A DNA stretch of 64,000 nt from the NCBI GenBank assembly GCA_030156535.1, contig JASGMJ010000002.1, forward strand, positions 62,001 through 126,000, written 5' to 3'. Both the position numbers and the translations under genes were made by a program. This document shows positions 26,408 to 35,141 of the stretch, one piece after another. The stretch is from Candidatus Sumerlaeota bacterium. Lineage in GTDB: Bacteria > Sumerlaeota > Sumerlaeia > SLMS01 > JAHLLQ01. The notes beneath the pieces were generated by a model. It ran no database searches and had not been told where the DNA came from. It worked only from the letters and a program-made list of their open reading frames with translations. Each line of letters opens with the position of its first letter. Within the stretch, counting starts at the first letter, position 1.

Positions 26408-26860
26408 ATGAGCCACACCTATCACTCCTTGCTCGTCCACGTCGTCTTCGCAACGAAGGACCGTATTCGCACGCTGACGCCTGAAATCCGTGCGCGACTC
26501 TTTCCGCTGATTGGCGGCATTGCACGCGAGAGGGGGATGACTGCCTTGTGCGTCGGTGGAGTCGAAGATCACGTCCACGTTCTCCTTCGGTTGCCTTCGA
26601 CGATGGACGTTGCCAGGGCCGTTCAGCTCATCAAGGGGGAATCATCGGGATGGGTGGCCAAGGAGTTTCCCCAATCGACGTTCGTTGGATGGCAGGAAGG
26701 CTATGGGGCTTTCACGATTGGAGTGTCGCAGGTTGAGGCCACCGTTCGCTATATCGAGCAGCAGGAAGAGCATCATCGAAAGAAGACGTTTGAAGAAGAG
26801 TTTGCACAGTTCCTGAAGAAGAACCATCTTGAATTGCCCGGAGGAGGCGTTTTCGCATGA
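26408..26860 (+). CDS. IS200/IS605-family (Y1, REP-associated-type) transposase
   Basis: 150 residues. Y1 HUH nuclease: the metal-binding HUH pair is His-Val-His (VEDHVHVLL, about residues 57-65), and the catalytic tyrosine is most likely the one in VRYIEQQEEHHRKKTF near residue 117. Family-typical motifs GWQEGYGAFTIGVSQ and the N-terminal SLLVHVVFATKDR are present and no frame break is seen, so it may be active. Such enzymes cut and join single-stranded DNA at hairpins; the flanking inverted REP-like repeats are the obvious substrates. It has no companion TnpB. Confidence 0.92.
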   Translation: MSHTYHSLLVHVVFATKDRIRTLTPEIRARLFPLIGGIARERGMTALCVGGVEDHVHVLLRLPSTMDVARAVQLIKGESSGWVAKEFPQSTFVGWQEGYGAFTIGVSQVEATVRYIEQQEEHHRKKTFEEEFAQFLKKNHLELPGGGVFA

Positions 26861-26862
26861 GC

Positions 26863-26957
26863 CGTTCAGTCGTCCCTTCGGGACTCTCCTCATTTTTTTG
26901 TGCCTCGATTCCCAGCACTGAAGTGCTGGGCTACACTCAGTCGTCCCTGCGGGACTC
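26863..26957 (+). repeat. REP-like composite palindromic repeat, copy D
   Basis: 95 bp starting 3 nt after the transposase stop, with centre CCCAGCACTGAAGTGCTGGG (26911-26930) and both arms. Inverted relative to copy C on the other side of the gene. Confidence 0.9.
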
Positions 26958-27139
26958 TCTTGTGGGCGACAGGGGACAGTCTGGTTCAATCGGCGGCCGA
27001 GGCGTGTGCCCAACAGTGTCGCGTTCTTGTGGGACGCGGAGCCAGCGTTGCTCTCTCGCAGGGACAACGGGGAGGCGTGTGGTCAGTCACTTGTCCGCCT
27101 TTGATGATTTCTCCCAGCAGGGGGCTTTCGGGGCTGTAC

Positions 27140-27212
27140 GTGAACGGCAGCGAGGAATCGTTTCCTATTACTGTTGGGACTCACCGAAGTCTGATCGGGA
27201 ATGGCGGGGAAG
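27140..27212 (+). repeat. Right direct repeat of the transposase island
   Basis: Single-unit counterpart of the left repeat (25969-26092). It ends 105 nt before purL. The stretch 26958-27139 between copy D and this repeat shows no gene or other clear feature. Confidence 0.65.
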
Positions 27213-27317
27213 ATCCGTTTCGCCGTTCTTTGTGGAGATGTTCAAGGTGAGCGGTCGTGTGTGTTCTTCTTCGGTTTCCACTTCCCATTTCGTTCATTCC
27301 TCTCAAGGACGTACCCT

Positions 27318-29507
27318 GTGACAACGCACGTTGAAATCACTCCCGCGCTGATTGCGGAGCACGGGCTCACTCCGGCGGAATACGATTATCTCATTTCCGT
27401 GCTGGGGCGGACGCCGACAATCACCGAACTCGGTGTGTTCTCGGTGATGTGGTCGGAGCACTGCTCGTACAAGCATTCGCGCAAGCATCTCGCGACACTG
27501 CCGACCAAGGGGCCGGCGGTGCTGCACGGTCCGGGCGAGAACGCGGGCGCGGTGGACCTCGGCGAGGGCTGGGCCTGCGTCTTCAAGGTCGAGTCGCACA
27601 ATCATCCGAGCGCCGTCGAACCGTACGAAGGCGCGGCGACCGGCGTTGGGGGAATCCTGCGCGACATCTTTGCGATGGGCGCACGTCCCGTGGCGCTCTT
27701 CGATGCGCTGCGATTCGGTCCGCCGGACGAAGCGCGCAATCGCTGGATCATCGGCGGCGTTGTTCACGGCATTGCCGACTACGGAAACTGCGTCGGCGTT
27801 CCCGTGATCGGGGGCGAGTTCTCCATCGACCCGTGCTATACGGACAACTGCCTGGTCAACGTGATGGCGATCGGCATTGCGCGGCACGAGGAGTTGATGA
27901 CGGCGCGCGCGGAGGGTACGGGCAACCTGCTCGTCTATTATGGAAATGCGACGGGGCGCGACGGCATCCACGGAGCGACGTTCGCGAGCGCGGAGTTGAA
28001 CGAGAATTCAGCGGACGACCGCCCGTGCGTGCAGGTGGGCGATCCGTTCATGGAGAAGAAGATCCTCGAAGTCACGCTGGAGCTGATTCGCTCGGGCAAG
28101 ATCGTCGCGTTGCAGGACATGGGCGCCGCCGGACTTGTGTGCTCGTCGACCGAGATGGCCGACAAGGGCGGACTCGGGTTGCGCATGGACCTGGACAAGG
28201 TGCCCCAGCGCGCGGCGAATCTTTCGGCCTATGAGTTGTTGCTGAGCGAATCGCAGGAGCGCATGCTCGCCGTCGTTGCACCCGAAAACCTCGAGGCCGT
28301 CGGCGCCATTCTCGCCAAGTGGGACTTCGAGACCTGCGTCGTTGGCGAAACGACGGACACGGGGCGCTTCGTCGTGGAGCACCACGGCGTTGTCGAGGCC
28401 GACATCCCATTGCCCGCAATCTGCACGAACGTGCCGAAGACCGAACCCGTCGATGCCGCGCCGCCGCAACTCGACGTGCGCGACTGGACGGACATCGACA
28501 CCGATGCGTTCGACTGGGGCGCGCTGCTGCTGGCGGCATTGCACTCGCCGCACTTCGCGTCGAAGCGCTGGATCTACGAGCAGTACGATCATCAGGTGCA
28601 GACGAACACCGTTGCACGGCCGGGCGGGGGAGCGGGGGTGCTGCGCATCGCCGGATGGAGCGGGCTGCTCGCGGGCACGCTCGACGGCAACGGATTGTGG
28701 TGCATGCTCGATCCGTATGAGGGCACGAAGTGCGTGACGGCAGAGGCCGCGCGCAATCTCGTGGCATGTGGTGCGCGTCCGCTTGCCGCGACGAACAATT
28801 TGAACTTCGGCAATCCGCGCAAGCCGGCGGGTTCGTGGCAGTTCGTCGAGGCCGTGCGCGGGCTCGGCGATGCGTGCCGCGCGTTCGACACGCCGATCAC
28901 GGGTGGCAACGTCTCGTTCTACAACGAGTCGCAACGCATGGCCGTTTTCCCGACGCCCGTTGTTGGCATGGTCGGCGTCATCGACGATCCCGCGCACCTG
29001 ACGCCGCCGGCGTTTCAGAGCGAACACGACGTGGTGATCCTGGTCGGGCCGCGTGCCACGCATTGCGGCGCCAGCCGCGTGCTGCGCGATCTGACGGGTG
29101 ATCTCGTGGGCCCGGCGGTGACGCTCGACTTGGAAACGGAGAAGCGTTCGCACGCCGCGATTCGGGCTCTGATTGTCGAGGGTCTGCTGACGGCGGCGAA
29201 CGATTTGAGTGACGGCGGGCTGCTGATGGCATTGGCCGAGATGAGCCTCGGCTCGCACGGCGGCATGGGGTGCGAGGTCGTTTTGCCGGAAGACGAGGAG
29301 CGTGCGTGCGCGCTGCTCAGCGAGGAACCGTCGCGCTTCGTCGTGACGTGCGCGCGCGAATCGGCTGATGCCGTGATCGAGCGTTGTGAAGCGATGGGTG
29401 TGCGTGCGAAACGCATCGGCAGCGTCAAGGGCGGCACGTTCGCGATCCAGGCCGTCTGCACGCTGACGTTGTTTGAACTGTTCGAGTCCTGGGAGAACCC
29501 GCTGTGA
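27318..29507 (+). CDS. purL: FGAM synthase large subunit PurL
   Basis: 729 residues from GTG 27318 (AAGGA 8 nt upstream), the length of the small PurL that works with separate PurS and PurQ. It converts FGAR to FGAM with ATP. AIR-synthase-related tandem domains carry [11 protein letters not shown] near the start, [20 protein letters not shown] (ATP and metal site) and LALAEMS-like repeats, with [17 protein letters not shown] near the end. The frame is open farther upstream into the repeat island, but homology begins at the GTG. Its stop overlaps purF by 4 nt. Confidence 0.96.
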   Translation: MTTHVEITPALIAEHGLTPAEYDYLISVLGRTPTITELGVFSVMWSEHCSYKHSRKHLATLPTKGPAVLHGPGENAGAVDLGEGWACVFKVESHNHPSAVEPYEGAATGVGGILRDIFAMGARPVALFDALRFGPPDEARNRWIIGGVVHGIADYGNCVGVPVIGGEFSIDPCYTDNCLVNVMAIGIARHEELMTARAEGTGNLLVYYGNATGRDGIHGATFASAELNENSADDRPCVQVGDPFMEKKILEVTLELIRSGKIVALQDMGAAGLVCSSTEMADKGGLGLRMDLDKVPQRAANLSAYELLLSESQERMLAVVAPENLEAVGAILAKWDFETCVVGETTDTGRFVVEHHGVVEADIPLPAICTNVPKTEPVDAAPPQLDVRDWTDIDTDAFDWGALLLAALHSPHFASKRWIYEQYDHQVQTNTVARPGGGAGVLRIAGWSGLLAGTLDGNGLWCMLDPYEGTKCVTAEAARNLVACGARPLAATNNLNFGNPRKPAGSWQFVEAVRGLGDACRAFDTPITGGNVSFYNESQRMAVFPTPVVGMVGVIDDPAHLTPPAFQSEHDVVILVGPRATHCGASRVLRDLTGDLVGPAVTLDLETEKRSHAAIRALIVEGLLTAANDLSDGGLLMALAEMSLGSHGGMGCEVVLPEDEERACALLSEEPSRFVVTCARESADAVIERCEAMGVRAKRIGSVKGGTFAIQAVCTLTLFELFESWENPL

Positions 29508-30943
29508 GTTTATACCGCTCCGATTGCATTCGCGCGTGCGACTTTGCCACGCGGCCCAAGGAAGGCTGCGGCGTCGTCGCCGTGTACAATCATCCCAATG
29601 CGGCTGAATTGTGCGCGACGGCGTTGTTTGCGCTTCAGCATCGCGGCCAGGAAAGCGCCGGCATCGCCTCCTACGACGGCGAGCACCTGCACCTGCACAA
29701 GGATCAGGGGCTCGTCAGTGAAGTGTGCCGCCCGAAGGAAATCGCGACGCTGGCGGGCACGGTGGCGATCGGGCATGTGCGCTACTCCACGGCGGGCGGC
29801 AGCATGGCGTGCAACGCCCAGCCGTTGCGCGCGAACTACCGTGGCGGGCACATCGCCGTGGCGCACAACGGCAACATGACGAACGCCGAGGAACTCGCCC
29901 AGAACCTCGAAGCGAACGGCGCGATCTTTCAGTCGACGACCGACAGCGAACTGCTGATCCACCTCGTTGCCCAGAACAAGGAGAACGACTTCCGCGAGGC
30001 GCTGCGCACATCGCTGCGCCGTTTGCGCGGCGCGTTTTCGATGGTGATGCTGAAGGACGGCGAGTTGTTCGCCTTCAAGGATTCGTTCGGTTTCCGCCCG
30101 CTGTGCCTCGGCAAGCTCGGGGACGGATGGGTGGTGGCGTCGGAAACGTGTGCGCTCGACATTCTGGGCGCGACGTTCCTGCGCGAGTTCCAGCCAGGCG
30201 AGGGCGTGCACTTTCACGACGGCGAAGCCGAGAAGTTCCAGGCCGTTCCGGCAGCCTCCGCACCGGCTTCCTGCATCTTCGAACTCATCTACTATTCGCG
30301 GCCGGACAGCCTGGCGACGAACAAGTCGATCTACCAGGTGCGCGAGCGTCTGGGCGAGGAGCTCGCACGCGAGCACCCCGTGGACGCCGACGTCGTGATT
30401 CCCGTTCCCGATTCATCGAACCCCGCGGCGTTTGGTTTTGCGCGCGAGTCCGGGATTCCGATGCGCATGGGGCTGATTCGTTCGCACTACATTGGCCGCA
30501 CGTTCATCCAGCCCGGCCAGACGATGCGCGACCTGAAGGTGAAGATGAAGTTCAACCCGGTGATCGACGTGCTGGCGGGCAAGCGCGTCGTGATGGTGGA
30601 CGATTCGATCGTGCGGGGAACGACGGCGAGCAAGATCGTGCGGCTCGTCCGCGATGCGGGGGCTCGCGAGGTACACTTCCGCGTCTCGGCACCGCCGTGG
30701 CGGCATCCGTGCTACTATGGCATCGACACGCCGACGGAGGAACACCTGCTCGCCAATCAGATGACGACGCAGGAAATGGCCGAGCATCTGGGAGTGGACT
30801 CGCTGGCGTTCATCAGCCTCGCTGCCCTCCAGCGCTCCGTGCCGCCGACGCTCAGCTACTGCACGACGTGCTTTACTGGGCGTTACCCCGACGGGCGTCC
30901 GCGTTCGTCGCTCGACAAGAAACCAAAGGTGGGTGTGCGATGA
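29504..30943 (+). CDS. purF: Amidophosphoribosyltransferase
   Basis: 479 residues from GTG 29504 (GTGA overlap with purL). It makes phosphoribosylamine from PRPP and glutamine, the first committed purine step. The Ntn-type glutaminase domain has C22 ([12 protein letters not shown]) exposed after removal of a 21-residue propeptide. The PRPP loop is [14 protein letters not shown]. Cysteines in [21 protein letters not shown] and [10 protein letters not shown] match the [4Fe-4S]-containing Bacillus-type enzyme, which is oxygen-labile. Overlaps purM by 4 nt. Confidence 0.96.
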   Translation: MSLYRSDCIRACDFATRPKEGCGVVAVYNHPNAAELCATALFALQHRGQESAGIASYDGEHLHLHKDQGLVSEVCRPKEIATLAGTVAIGHVRYSTAGGSMACNAQPLRANYRGGHIAVAHNGNMTNAEELAQNLEANGAIFQSTTDSELLIHLVAQNKENDFREALRTSLRRLRGAFSMVMLKDGELFAFKDSFGFRPLCLGKLGDGWVVASETCALDILGATFLREFQPGEGVHFHDGEAEKFQAVPAASAPASCIFELIYYSRPDSLATNKSIYQVRERLGEELAREHPVDADVVIPVPDSSNPAAFGFARESGIPMRMGLIRSHYIGRTFIQPGQTMRDLKVKMKFNPVIDVLAGKRVVMVDDSIVRGTTASKIVRLVRDAGAREVHFRVSAPPWRHPCYYGIDTPTEEHLLANQMTTQEMAEHLGVDSLAFISLAALQRSVPPTLSYCTTCFTGRYPDGRPRSSLDKKPKVGVR

Positions 30944-31968
30944 AGTCCTCCGCGAAGAAAGAAAAGAAGCCGGGCCTGACCTATGCGAAGGCGGGCGTGA
31001 GCATCGAGGAAGGCGACGCACTCGTCGCGCGCCTTGCGAGCAAGAACAAGTTGATCGGCGGCTTCTCCGGCGTCTTTCCGCTTCCCGTGGCGGGAATGAA
31101 GGACCCGGTGATTCTCGCTTCAACGGATGGCGTCGGCACCAAGCTGCTGCTGGCACAAAAGCAAAAGGTACTCGACACCGTCGGCATCGACCTCGTTGCG
31201 ATGGTGGTGAACGACCTGATTGTTTCAGCGGCCCGGCCGCTGTTTTTTTTGGACTATTACGCCACGGGAAAACTGACGCAGGACGAGGGCGACTCGGTTC
31301 TCGCAGGCATTCTGGCGGGTTGCAAGGAAGCGGGCATTCCGCTGCTCGGCGGCGAGACAGCCGAGATGCCGGGGCTCTACAAGCCGGGGGACTTTGACCT
31401 CGCGGGCTTCGCCGTTGGCGTTGCCGATCGCGCGGATTTGATCGATGGAAGCAACGTGCGTCCCGGCGACGTGATTCTCGGCCTCGATTCCACGGGCGTG
31501 CACAGCAACGGCTACAGCCTGGTGCGCGCGATTGTGAAAGAGGCGCGCCTTGCACTCGGGCGCACGTACCGCGGGCTCGACGGCACGCTGGGCGAGGCGC
31601 TGCTGCGGCCCACGCGCATCTACGTGCGCGCGATTCTGAGTCTGCTGGATGCGGTGCGTCCCACGGCAATGGCGCACATCACGGGAGGCGGCCTGCCCGG
31701 CAACCTGGTGCGCGTGCTGCCGAAGGACGCGAAGGCGGTGATCGACACGGAAGCATGGGTGCCGCCGGCCGTGTTCGCGCTCCTGCGCGAGAAGGGCGGC
31801 GTGGAACGCGACGAGATGTTCCGCGTCTTCAACATGGGGATCGGCTACGTGGTGATGTGCCGGCCTGAGGAGGAGGCGGCCGCGTTGAAGTCGCTGGCGC
31901 GTTCGGGCGTGGTGGCGCGGCGGATCGGCGCGATCGCCAAGGGACGCAGACAAGTTGTTTTGAACTGA
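30940..31968 (+). CDS. purM: AIR synthetase (FGAM cyclo-ligase)
   Basis: 342 residues; ATG 30940 overlaps the purF stop (ATGA). It closes FGAM to AIR with ATP. Family marks: LASTDGVGTKLLLA, MVVNDLIVSAARPLFFLDYY, GIPLLGGETAEMPG, DSTGVHSNGYSLVR and MAHITGGGLPGNLVRVLP. The first residues are Lys/Ser-rich, as often seen. 54 nt separate it from pyrB, so purine and pyrimidine genes may be co-transcribed. Confidence 0.96.
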   Translation: MKSSAKKEKKPGLTYAKAGVSIEEGDALVARLASKNKLIGGFSGVFPLPVAGMKDPVILASTDGVGTKLLLAQKQKVLDTVGIDLVAMVVNDLIVSAARPLFFLDYYATGKLTQDEGDSVLAGILAGCKEAGIPLLGGETAEMPGLYKPGDFDLAGFAVGVADRADLIDGSNVRPGDVILGLDSTGVHSNGYSLVRAIVKEARLALGRTYRGLDGTLGEALLRPTRIYVRAILSLLDAVRPTAMAHITGGGLPGNLVRVLPKDAKAVIDTEAWVPPAVFALLREKGGVERDEMFRVFNMGIGYVVMCRPEEEAAALKSLARSGVVARRIGAIAKGRRQVVLN

Positions 31969-32022
31969 GCAGCAGGAACGCCGCCCTGGGGTGGCGATCG
32001 ATTTCGGAAAGGACAACGGAGC

Positions 32023-32991
32023 ATGGCGATGGCGAAAAAGGCGGTGGCCACGCAATCGGCCGCGGCAACACTCCAACGCAAGGATCTCATCGCGATCGAG
32101 CCGATGAGCCGCGAGGAGCTCGAACTCATTCTCGACAACGCGGTGGGCTTCAAGGACATCGTCACGCGCACGGTGAAGAAGGTGCCGACGCTGCGCGGCA
32201 AAATGGTCGTGAATCTTTTCTTCGAAAATTCCACACGCACGCGCACCTCGTTCGAGGTCGCTGCGCGCAGGCTCAGCGCCGACGTTATCAACTTCGACGT
32301 CGCGACCAGCAGCGTGAACAAGGGCGAGTCGCTGCTCGACACCGTTGAGACGATCGAGGCGCTCGGTGCGGACATCGTGGTGATCCGCCACGCCAGCAGC
32401 GGCGCGCAGCAGTTCCTGGGCTCGCGCGTGGCGGCGTCGATCATCAACGCGGGCGACGGATCGCACGAGCACCCCACGCAGGCGCTGCTGGATTGCTTTA
32501 CGATCCGCGAGGACAAGGGGACGCTCGACGGCCTGAAGATCGCAATCATCGGCGACATTCTGCACAGCCGCGTGGCGCGTTCGAACATCTGGGCGATGAC
32601 GAAGCTCGGTGCGAAGGTGACGCTGATCGGGCCGCCGACGCTGGTGCCCGAACGTTTTCGCGACCTCGGCGTCGAGGTCTGCCACGATCTCAAGACGGGT
32701 CTGCGCCGCGCCGACGTCGTGTACACGCTGCGCATTCAGCTCGAACGCCAGGCCAAGAACCTTTTCCCGTCCACCAAGGAATACCGCCTGCTGTACGGCA
32801 TCGACAAGGAACGCCTGAAGTGGGCGAAGTCCGACGCGCTCGTCATGCACCCGGGACCGGCAAACATTGGCGTGGAGATCACACGCGACGTGATGACGTG
32901 CCCGCGCTCGCGCATCAACGAGCAGGTGACGAATGGCGTCGCCGCGCGCATGGCGGTACTCTATCTGCTGCGAGGAGGAGCTGCGAAATGA
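32023..32991 (+). CDS. pyrB: Aspartate carbamoyltransferase catalytic subunit
   Basis: 322 residues. It condenses carbamoyl phosphate and aspartate. The carbamoyl-phosphate site FFENSTRTRTSFE, the loop SSVNKGESLLDTVET, HEHPTQALLD and MHPGPANIGVEI are present; in the last motif the residue after Asn is Ile where Arg is usual (NRG). ATG 32023 is preceded by GGA-rich sequence. No regulatory subunit pyrI is adjacent, fitting the unregulated or DHOase-associated ATCase classes. Its stop overlaps pyrC by 4 nt. Confidence 0.96.
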   Translation: MAMAKKAVATQSAAATLQRKDLIAIEPMSREELELILDNAVGFKDIVTRTVKKVPTLRGKMVVNLFFENSTRTRTSFEVAARRLSADVINFDVATSSVNKGESLLDTVETIEALGADIVVIRHASSGAQQFLGSRVAASIINAGDGSHEHPTQALLDCFTIREDKGTLDGLKIAIIGDILHSRVARSNIWAMTKLGAKVTLIGPPTLVPERFRDLGVEVCHDLKTGLRRADVVYTLRIQLERQAKNLFPSTKEYRLLYGIDKERLKWAKSDALVMHPGPANIGVEITRDVMTCPRSRINEQVTNGVAARMAVLYLLRGGAAK

Positions 32992-34328
32992 CAAGAACGC
33001 TGATCAGCAACGGCACCGTGATCGACCCCGCGCAGGGAATCCACGCGCAACTCGACGTGCTCGTCGAGGACGGCCGCGTGCTCGACATGCAGCGCACCAT
33101 TGCGGCCGAGCAGGCCGCCGAAGTCATCGACGCGTCGGGTCTTGTCGTCGCTCCCGGCTTCGTCGATCTGCACGTGCACCTGCGCGAGCCGGGCGGCGAA
33201 GGCGCGGAGACCATCGCGAGCGGAACGCGCGCGGCCGCATTCGGCGGCTTCACCACGATTTACGCGATGCCGAACACGAACCCCGTCTGCGACACGCAAA
33301 CGGGCGTGGCCTACGTGCTCTCGCGCGCGGCGAGCGAAGGGCTCGTCAAAGTTGTTCCCATCGCGGCCGTGACCATCGGCCAGCAGGGGACCGACCTGAC
33401 GAACCTCGGTGCGTTGAAGGACGCGGGCGCGGGGGCGTTCAGTGACGACGGCCACCCGATCATGAACGCGGAGATCATGCGCCGCGTGCTCGAATACACG
33501 CGCGTGCTCGAACGCCCGGTCTTCGAGCACTGCGAGGACCTGAACCTGACGGGGCAGGGCGTGATGCACGAGGGCCTCGTGTCGCTCCAGCTCGGGCTCA
33601 AGGGCATTCCGCGCGTCTCCGAGAGCATCATCGTTGCGCGCAACGTTGCCCTCGCGGCCGCGACGGGCGGGCACATTCACATCTGCCACGTCTCCGCGCG
33701 CGAATCCGTGGAAGCGATCCGCGAAGGCAAACGCAGTGGCGTGCGCGTGACGGCCGAAGTGACGCCGCACCACCTGACGATGACGGACGAAGCCGTTCGC
33801 GGCTACGACACGCACGCAAAGATGAAGCCGCCCCTGTGCGCGGAGGAGGACCGCCTCGCCCTCGTCGCGGGGCTGGAGGACGGCACCATCGACTGCATTG
33901 CCACGGACCACGCGCCGCATTCCTCCACGGCAAAGAACAACGTCTTCGACGCTGCTCCCTTCGGCATCATCGGCATGGAGTCGGCCTTCCCGGTGCTCTA
34001 CACGACGTTCGTGGAAACGGGGCAGTGGACGCTCGATTTCCTGATTGAACGCATGACGAATGCACCGGCAAAGATCGTGGACCGCCGCATCGGTTCGCTG
34101 CAGACGGGAATGCCCGCGGACATCGTGCTCCTCGAAATGGGGACGGAGTACACGTTCGACGCGTCGTACATCGGATCGAAGAGTTCCAACTGCCCGTGGC
34201 TCGGCCAGCGCCTGAAGGGGCGCATTGCGGCCACGATGGTGGATGGCAGGATCGTCCATCGGCGTGAGGACGCATTTGGTGGCGTGAAGACGGCACCGCG
34301 CAAACGCGCCGCAGGCAAGCGCAAGTGA
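32988..34328 (+). CDS. pyrC: Dihydroorotase, type I (multifunctional-complex type)
   Basis: 446 residues; ATG 32988 overlaps the pyrB stop (ATGA) with GAGGAGG ahead. An amidohydrolase-fold zinc enzyme that cyclises carbamoyl aspartate to dihydroorotate. Metal and substrate residues are visible: DLHVHLREPG, GAFSDDGHPI, EHCED, HICHVSARES and ATDHAPHSS. The pyrB-pyrC coupling suggests a physical ATCase-DHOase complex as in other bacteria with this DHOase class. It ends in a Lys/Arg-rich tail (APRKRAAGKRK). Confidence 0.95.
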   Translation: MTRTLISNGTVIDPAQGIHAQLDVLVEDGRVLDMQRTIAAEQAAEVIDASGLVVAPGFVDLHVHLREPGGEGAETIASGTRAAAFGGFTTIYAMPNTNPVCDTQTGVAYVLSRAASEGLVKVVPIAAVTIGQQGTDLTNLGALKDAGAGAFSDDGHPIMNAEIMRRVLEYTRVLERPVFEHCEDLNLTGQGVMHEGLVSLQLGLKGIPRVSESIIVARNVALAAATGGHIHICHVSARESVEAIREGKRSGVRVTAEVTPHHLTMTDEAVRGYDTHAKMKPPLCAEEDRLALVAGLEDGTIDCIATDHAPHSSTAKNNVFDAAPFGIIGMESAFPVLYTTFVETGQWTLDFLIERMTNAPAKIVDRRIGSLQTGMPADIVLLEMGTEYTFDASYIGSKSSNCPWLGQRLKGRIAATMVDGRIVHRREDAFGGVKTAPRKRAAGKRK

Positions 34329-35140
34329 GCGCCGCGCTCGCAAAGCTCCGGGCCGCCGAAGCCCGCACGGGGGCGATGCTCTCCGTCGGGCTCGAGCCGT
34401 GCCCGGAGTACCAGTTCGGTGGCCTGCCCGCCACGCTCGACGGATACGAGCAGGCGCTGCACGCCATCGTGGACGCGACGCGCGGAATCGCCGCCGCGTA
34501 CAAGTTCAACCTCGCGTTCTTCGAGGCACTCGGTCCGGGCGGCTTCGCGCTGCTTCATCGCGTGCGCGCGGCGTTGCCCGTCGAGGCCGTGGTGATTGCC
34601 GACGCCAAGCGCAGCGACATCGGCTCCAGTGCGGCGCGCTATGCGCAGGCCTTGTACGGCGAGCTTGGCGCGGACTGCGTCACCGTGAATCCGCTGATGG
34701 GGCGCGACAGCGTGGAGCCGTTTCTCGCGTACGAGGACCGGCTGACGATTCTGCTGTGTCTGACGTCAAATCCCGGCGCGTGCGACTTTCTCGTGCCCGG
34801 CCGGCTGTACCGCCACATTGCGGAGAAGGCCGTCGAGTGGAGCGGCGGGCGGGGCAACTGCGGCCTCGTTGTTGGCGCCACGCAACCCGGGAGTGTCGCC
34901 GAAATCCGCGCGGCCGCAGGCGATCTGCCGTTTCTGATTCCGGGCGTTGGCGCGCAGGGCGGCACGATCGAACAGGTTGTTCGCGACGGACGGATCGGCG
35001 CGGAGTTCAGCGGGCTGCTCTTTCACGTGACGCGCGGTATTCTGCCGCGGGCGGATGAAGCGGGCGAAGCCGCGGAGGTCATTCGCCGCAAGGCGGGGGA
35101 GTGGCAGCGCCGCATTGCCGATGCGTTGAAAGAGGCGTGA
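34325..35140 (+). CDS. pyrF: Orotidine 5'-phosphate decarboxylase, type 2
   Basis: 271 residues from GTG 34325 (GTGA overlap with pyrC). It removes CO2 from OMP to give UMP. The type 2 catalytic signature IADAKRSDIGSSA holds D93, K95 and D98, with K60 in AAYKFNLAFFEALG and the phosphate loop GVGAQGG. Last gene of the pur-pyr run; it converges with the biotin-ligase-like gene one base later. pyrD and pyrE are not in the window. Confidence 0.95.
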   Translation: MSAALAKLRAAEARTGAMLSVGLEPCPEYQFGGLPATLDGYEQALHAIVDATRGIAAAYKFNLAFFEALGPGGFALLHRVRAALPVEAVVIADAKRSDIGSSAARYAQALYGELGADCVTVNPLMGRDSVEPFLAYEDRLTILLCLTSNPGACDFLVPGRLYRHIAEKAVEWSGGRGNCGLVVGATQPGSVAEIRAAAGDLPFLIPGVGAQGGTIEQVVRDGRIGAEFSGLLFHVTRGILPRADEAGEAAEVIRRKAGEWQRRIADALKEA

Positions 35141-35141
35141 G

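Larger units (their letters stand above)
25860..27212 (+). mobile_element. IS200/RAYT-type transposase island inserted between purQ and purL
   Basis: About 1.35 kb containing a Y1 transposase gene (26408-26860) bracketed by inverted copies of the REP-like repeat: the reverse copy ends 21 nt before the ATG and the forward copy starts 3 nt after the stop. A third copy lies at 25860. Related direct repeats lie on both sides (25969-26092 and 27140-27212). The insertion does not disrupt a reading frame: purQ ends 36 nt before and purL starts 105 nt after. Boundaries are approximate. Confidence 0.75.

Noticed and set aside
29725-30900. Upstream extension of the purM frame into purF on the same strand
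   Set aside because: purM homology starts at ATG 30940, which overlaps the purF stop by 4 nt. The upstream part is out-of-frame purF.
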